In this document: piece by piece, positions 15,298 through 15,906 of the stretch
Numbering within the stretch: position 1 is the stretch's first letter
Layout: every line of letters starts with the position of its first letter
The notes under the pieces: generated by a model
What the model was told of the DNA's origin: nothing
The model's database searches: none
The model's input: the letters and a program-made list of their open reading frames with translations, nothing else
NCBI GenBank assembly: GCA_035448625.1
Contig: DAOTJI010000063.1
Coordinates: forward strand, 1-15,906
Length of the DNA stretch: 15,906 bases
Direction of reading: 5' to 3'
Origin: UBA8904 sp035448625
GTDB lineage: Bacteria > Desulfobacterota > Syntrophia > Syntrophales > Smithellaceae
Made by a program: the position numbers and the translations under genes

Positions 15298-15582
15298 CTA
15301 CTTCTTCTTTTTGGCTTCCGCCTTCTTGTCTTCCTTGACTTCAATCTTGGTCGCGGTCATCGTGTATTCAATCGTAACCTTGGAACCGACTTTCAAATCG
15401 CCGGTCACCTTGGTTGCGGCACTCTTGGCCACCTCCCAGTTGTCGCTGCCTTTCTTAACGACAATCACATCCCCTTTCACGTCCAGAACCGGCCCGGTCA
15501 CCTGATAGGTTTTGGGCCCCGCGGCATAGGCAACTGCCGCAACCAGCAAAAACGCGCAAACCAATACCAAAACTTTCTTCAT
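15298..15582 (-). CDS. Small secreted beta-rich protein with lysine-rich tail, function unknown
   Basis: It has 94 residues. A signal peptide, MKKVLVLVCAFLLVAAVAYA, cleaves near AYA|AGPK. About 55 residues of alternating strands follow (YQVTGPVLDVKGDVIVVKKG, TKVTGDLKVGSKVTIEY, ATKIEV), which resemble an OB-fold or DUF5666-like barrel. The last 12 or so residues are mostly Lys with Glu/Asp/Ala. I recognise no catalytic motif. ATG 15582 is preceded by AGGGGG 8 nt upstream. An in-frame extension to 15615 has no better site and would hide the signal peptide. It lies 36 bp behind the ComEA-like gene on the same strand and ahead of a strong terminator, so the two are likely co-transcribed. The basic tail could bind nucleic acid or acidic surface polymers, but that is a guess. 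Confidence 0.82.
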   Translation of the reverse strand: MKKVLVLVCAFLLVAAVAYAAGPKTYQVTGPVLDVKGDVIVVKKGSDNWEVAKSAATKVTGDLKVGSKVTIEYTMTATKIEVKEDKKAEAKKKK

Positions 15583-15618
15583 CGCTCCATCCCCCTTTGA
15601 ATGTGTGAAACGCAACGT

Positions 15619-15906
15619 TTATTTGACGACAATGAAATTCCTGATCTCCTCGTACGTTTTACCCTTGATGCCCTTGATGTTCATGATATCCTCAATGTTC
15701 CTATAGGGTCTGCCGTCAATGATCGCTTTGGCCTTGACGGGTCCGATGCCGGGAAGCTTCTCCAGGGTTGCCTGGTCGGCCTTGTTGATGTTGACTCGGA
15801 CGGCCGGATGCAGTTTTTCCCCGGCTGCTTTGTCGGCGGCTTGTGCGGATGACGCCGCCGTTCCCGCAATCAGGGCGGCGCAAAAAATCAAGGCGGCAAA
15901 CGTGAA
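15619..15906 (-). CDS. ComEA-like exported helix-hairpin-helix protein (5' end cut by window edge)
   Basis: The reading frame is open to the right edge, so the real start is probably just outside. The visible N-terminus (FTFAALIFCAALIAGTAA to AQA|ADK) is the hydrophobic part of a signal peptide, and the internal TTG at 15891 is unlikely to be the start. The mature part is one ComEA-type (HhH)2 domain: VNINKADQATLEKLPGIGP, KAKAIIDG, then DIMNIKGIKGKTYEEIRNF. Such periplasmic domains bind double-stranded DNA without sequence preference. In competent bacteria ComEA pulls DNA through the outer membrane. No other competence gene is visible here, and short ComEA-like proteins also occur in species not known to be competent. 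TAA at 15621-15619. Confidence 0.88.
   Translation of the reverse strand, partial: FTFAALIFCAALIAGTAASSAQAADKAAGEKLHPAVRVNINKADQATLEKLPGIGPVKAKAIIDGRPYRNIEDIMNIKGIKGKTYEEIRNFIVVK

Noticed and set aside
1..15906. CRISPR, insertion sequence, prophage or toxin-antitoxin genes
   Set aside because: No regularly spaced repeats, transposase, integrase or paired small toxin/antitoxin frames were seen. The content is ordinary chromosomal genes.

Overview
The window looks like core chromosome of a Gram-negative anaerobe of the deltaproteobacterial / Desulfobacterota type; a Syntrophus-like lineage is my best guess. The reasons are a TamA/TamB outer-membrane system, a short-Q-loop cytochrome bd, a GroEL without the usual Gly-Gly-Met tail, a large conserved protein of a kind I associate with Deltaproteobacteria, and a secreted superoxide-reductase-like protein. 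The lineage is an inference from gene content, not a measurement. I see no tRNA, rRNA, CRISPR array, insertion sequence or prophage gene.

Layout. Positions 1-2012 (minus) hold cydA-cydB, a quinol oxidase; cydB runs off the left edge. A 224-bp divergent region (2013-2236) carries two opposed promoters whose -10 boxes coincide. One drives cydAB leftward and the other drives an Hsp20 small heat-shock gene rightward (2237-2731, closed by a strong terminator). groES-groEL follow (2866-4798), with a palindrome-rich leader and no CIRCE element. After a GC-rich hairpin comes a 556-residue protein of unknown function (4869-6539). A 237-bp non-coding stretch full of inverted repeats then precedes a small secreted superoxide-reductase-like protein (6777-7136).

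Positions 7193-13978 (plus) form a compact run: tamA, tamB (stop and start overlapping) and an MTA/SAH-type deaminase (mtaD) 13 bp behind tamB. Convergent to it is a fused, exported MsrA-MsrB methionine sulfoxide reductase (minus, 14029-15117) with its own promoter. At the right edge a minus-strand pair encodes a small secreted beta-rich protein with a lysine tail and a ComEA-like helix-hairpin-helix protein, the latter cut by the window edge.

Several genes fit one theme, coping with oxygen and damaged proteins: bd oxidase (O2 removal), Hsp20 and GroESL (folding), the SOR-like protein and MsrAB (superoxide / oxidised methionine). I found no clear, wholly new multi-gene system. The points most worth following are the overlapping cydAB/hsp20 promoters, the possible two-start MsrAB, the SOR-like protein lacking one iron ligand, the structured leader before it, and the unknown gene behind groEL.
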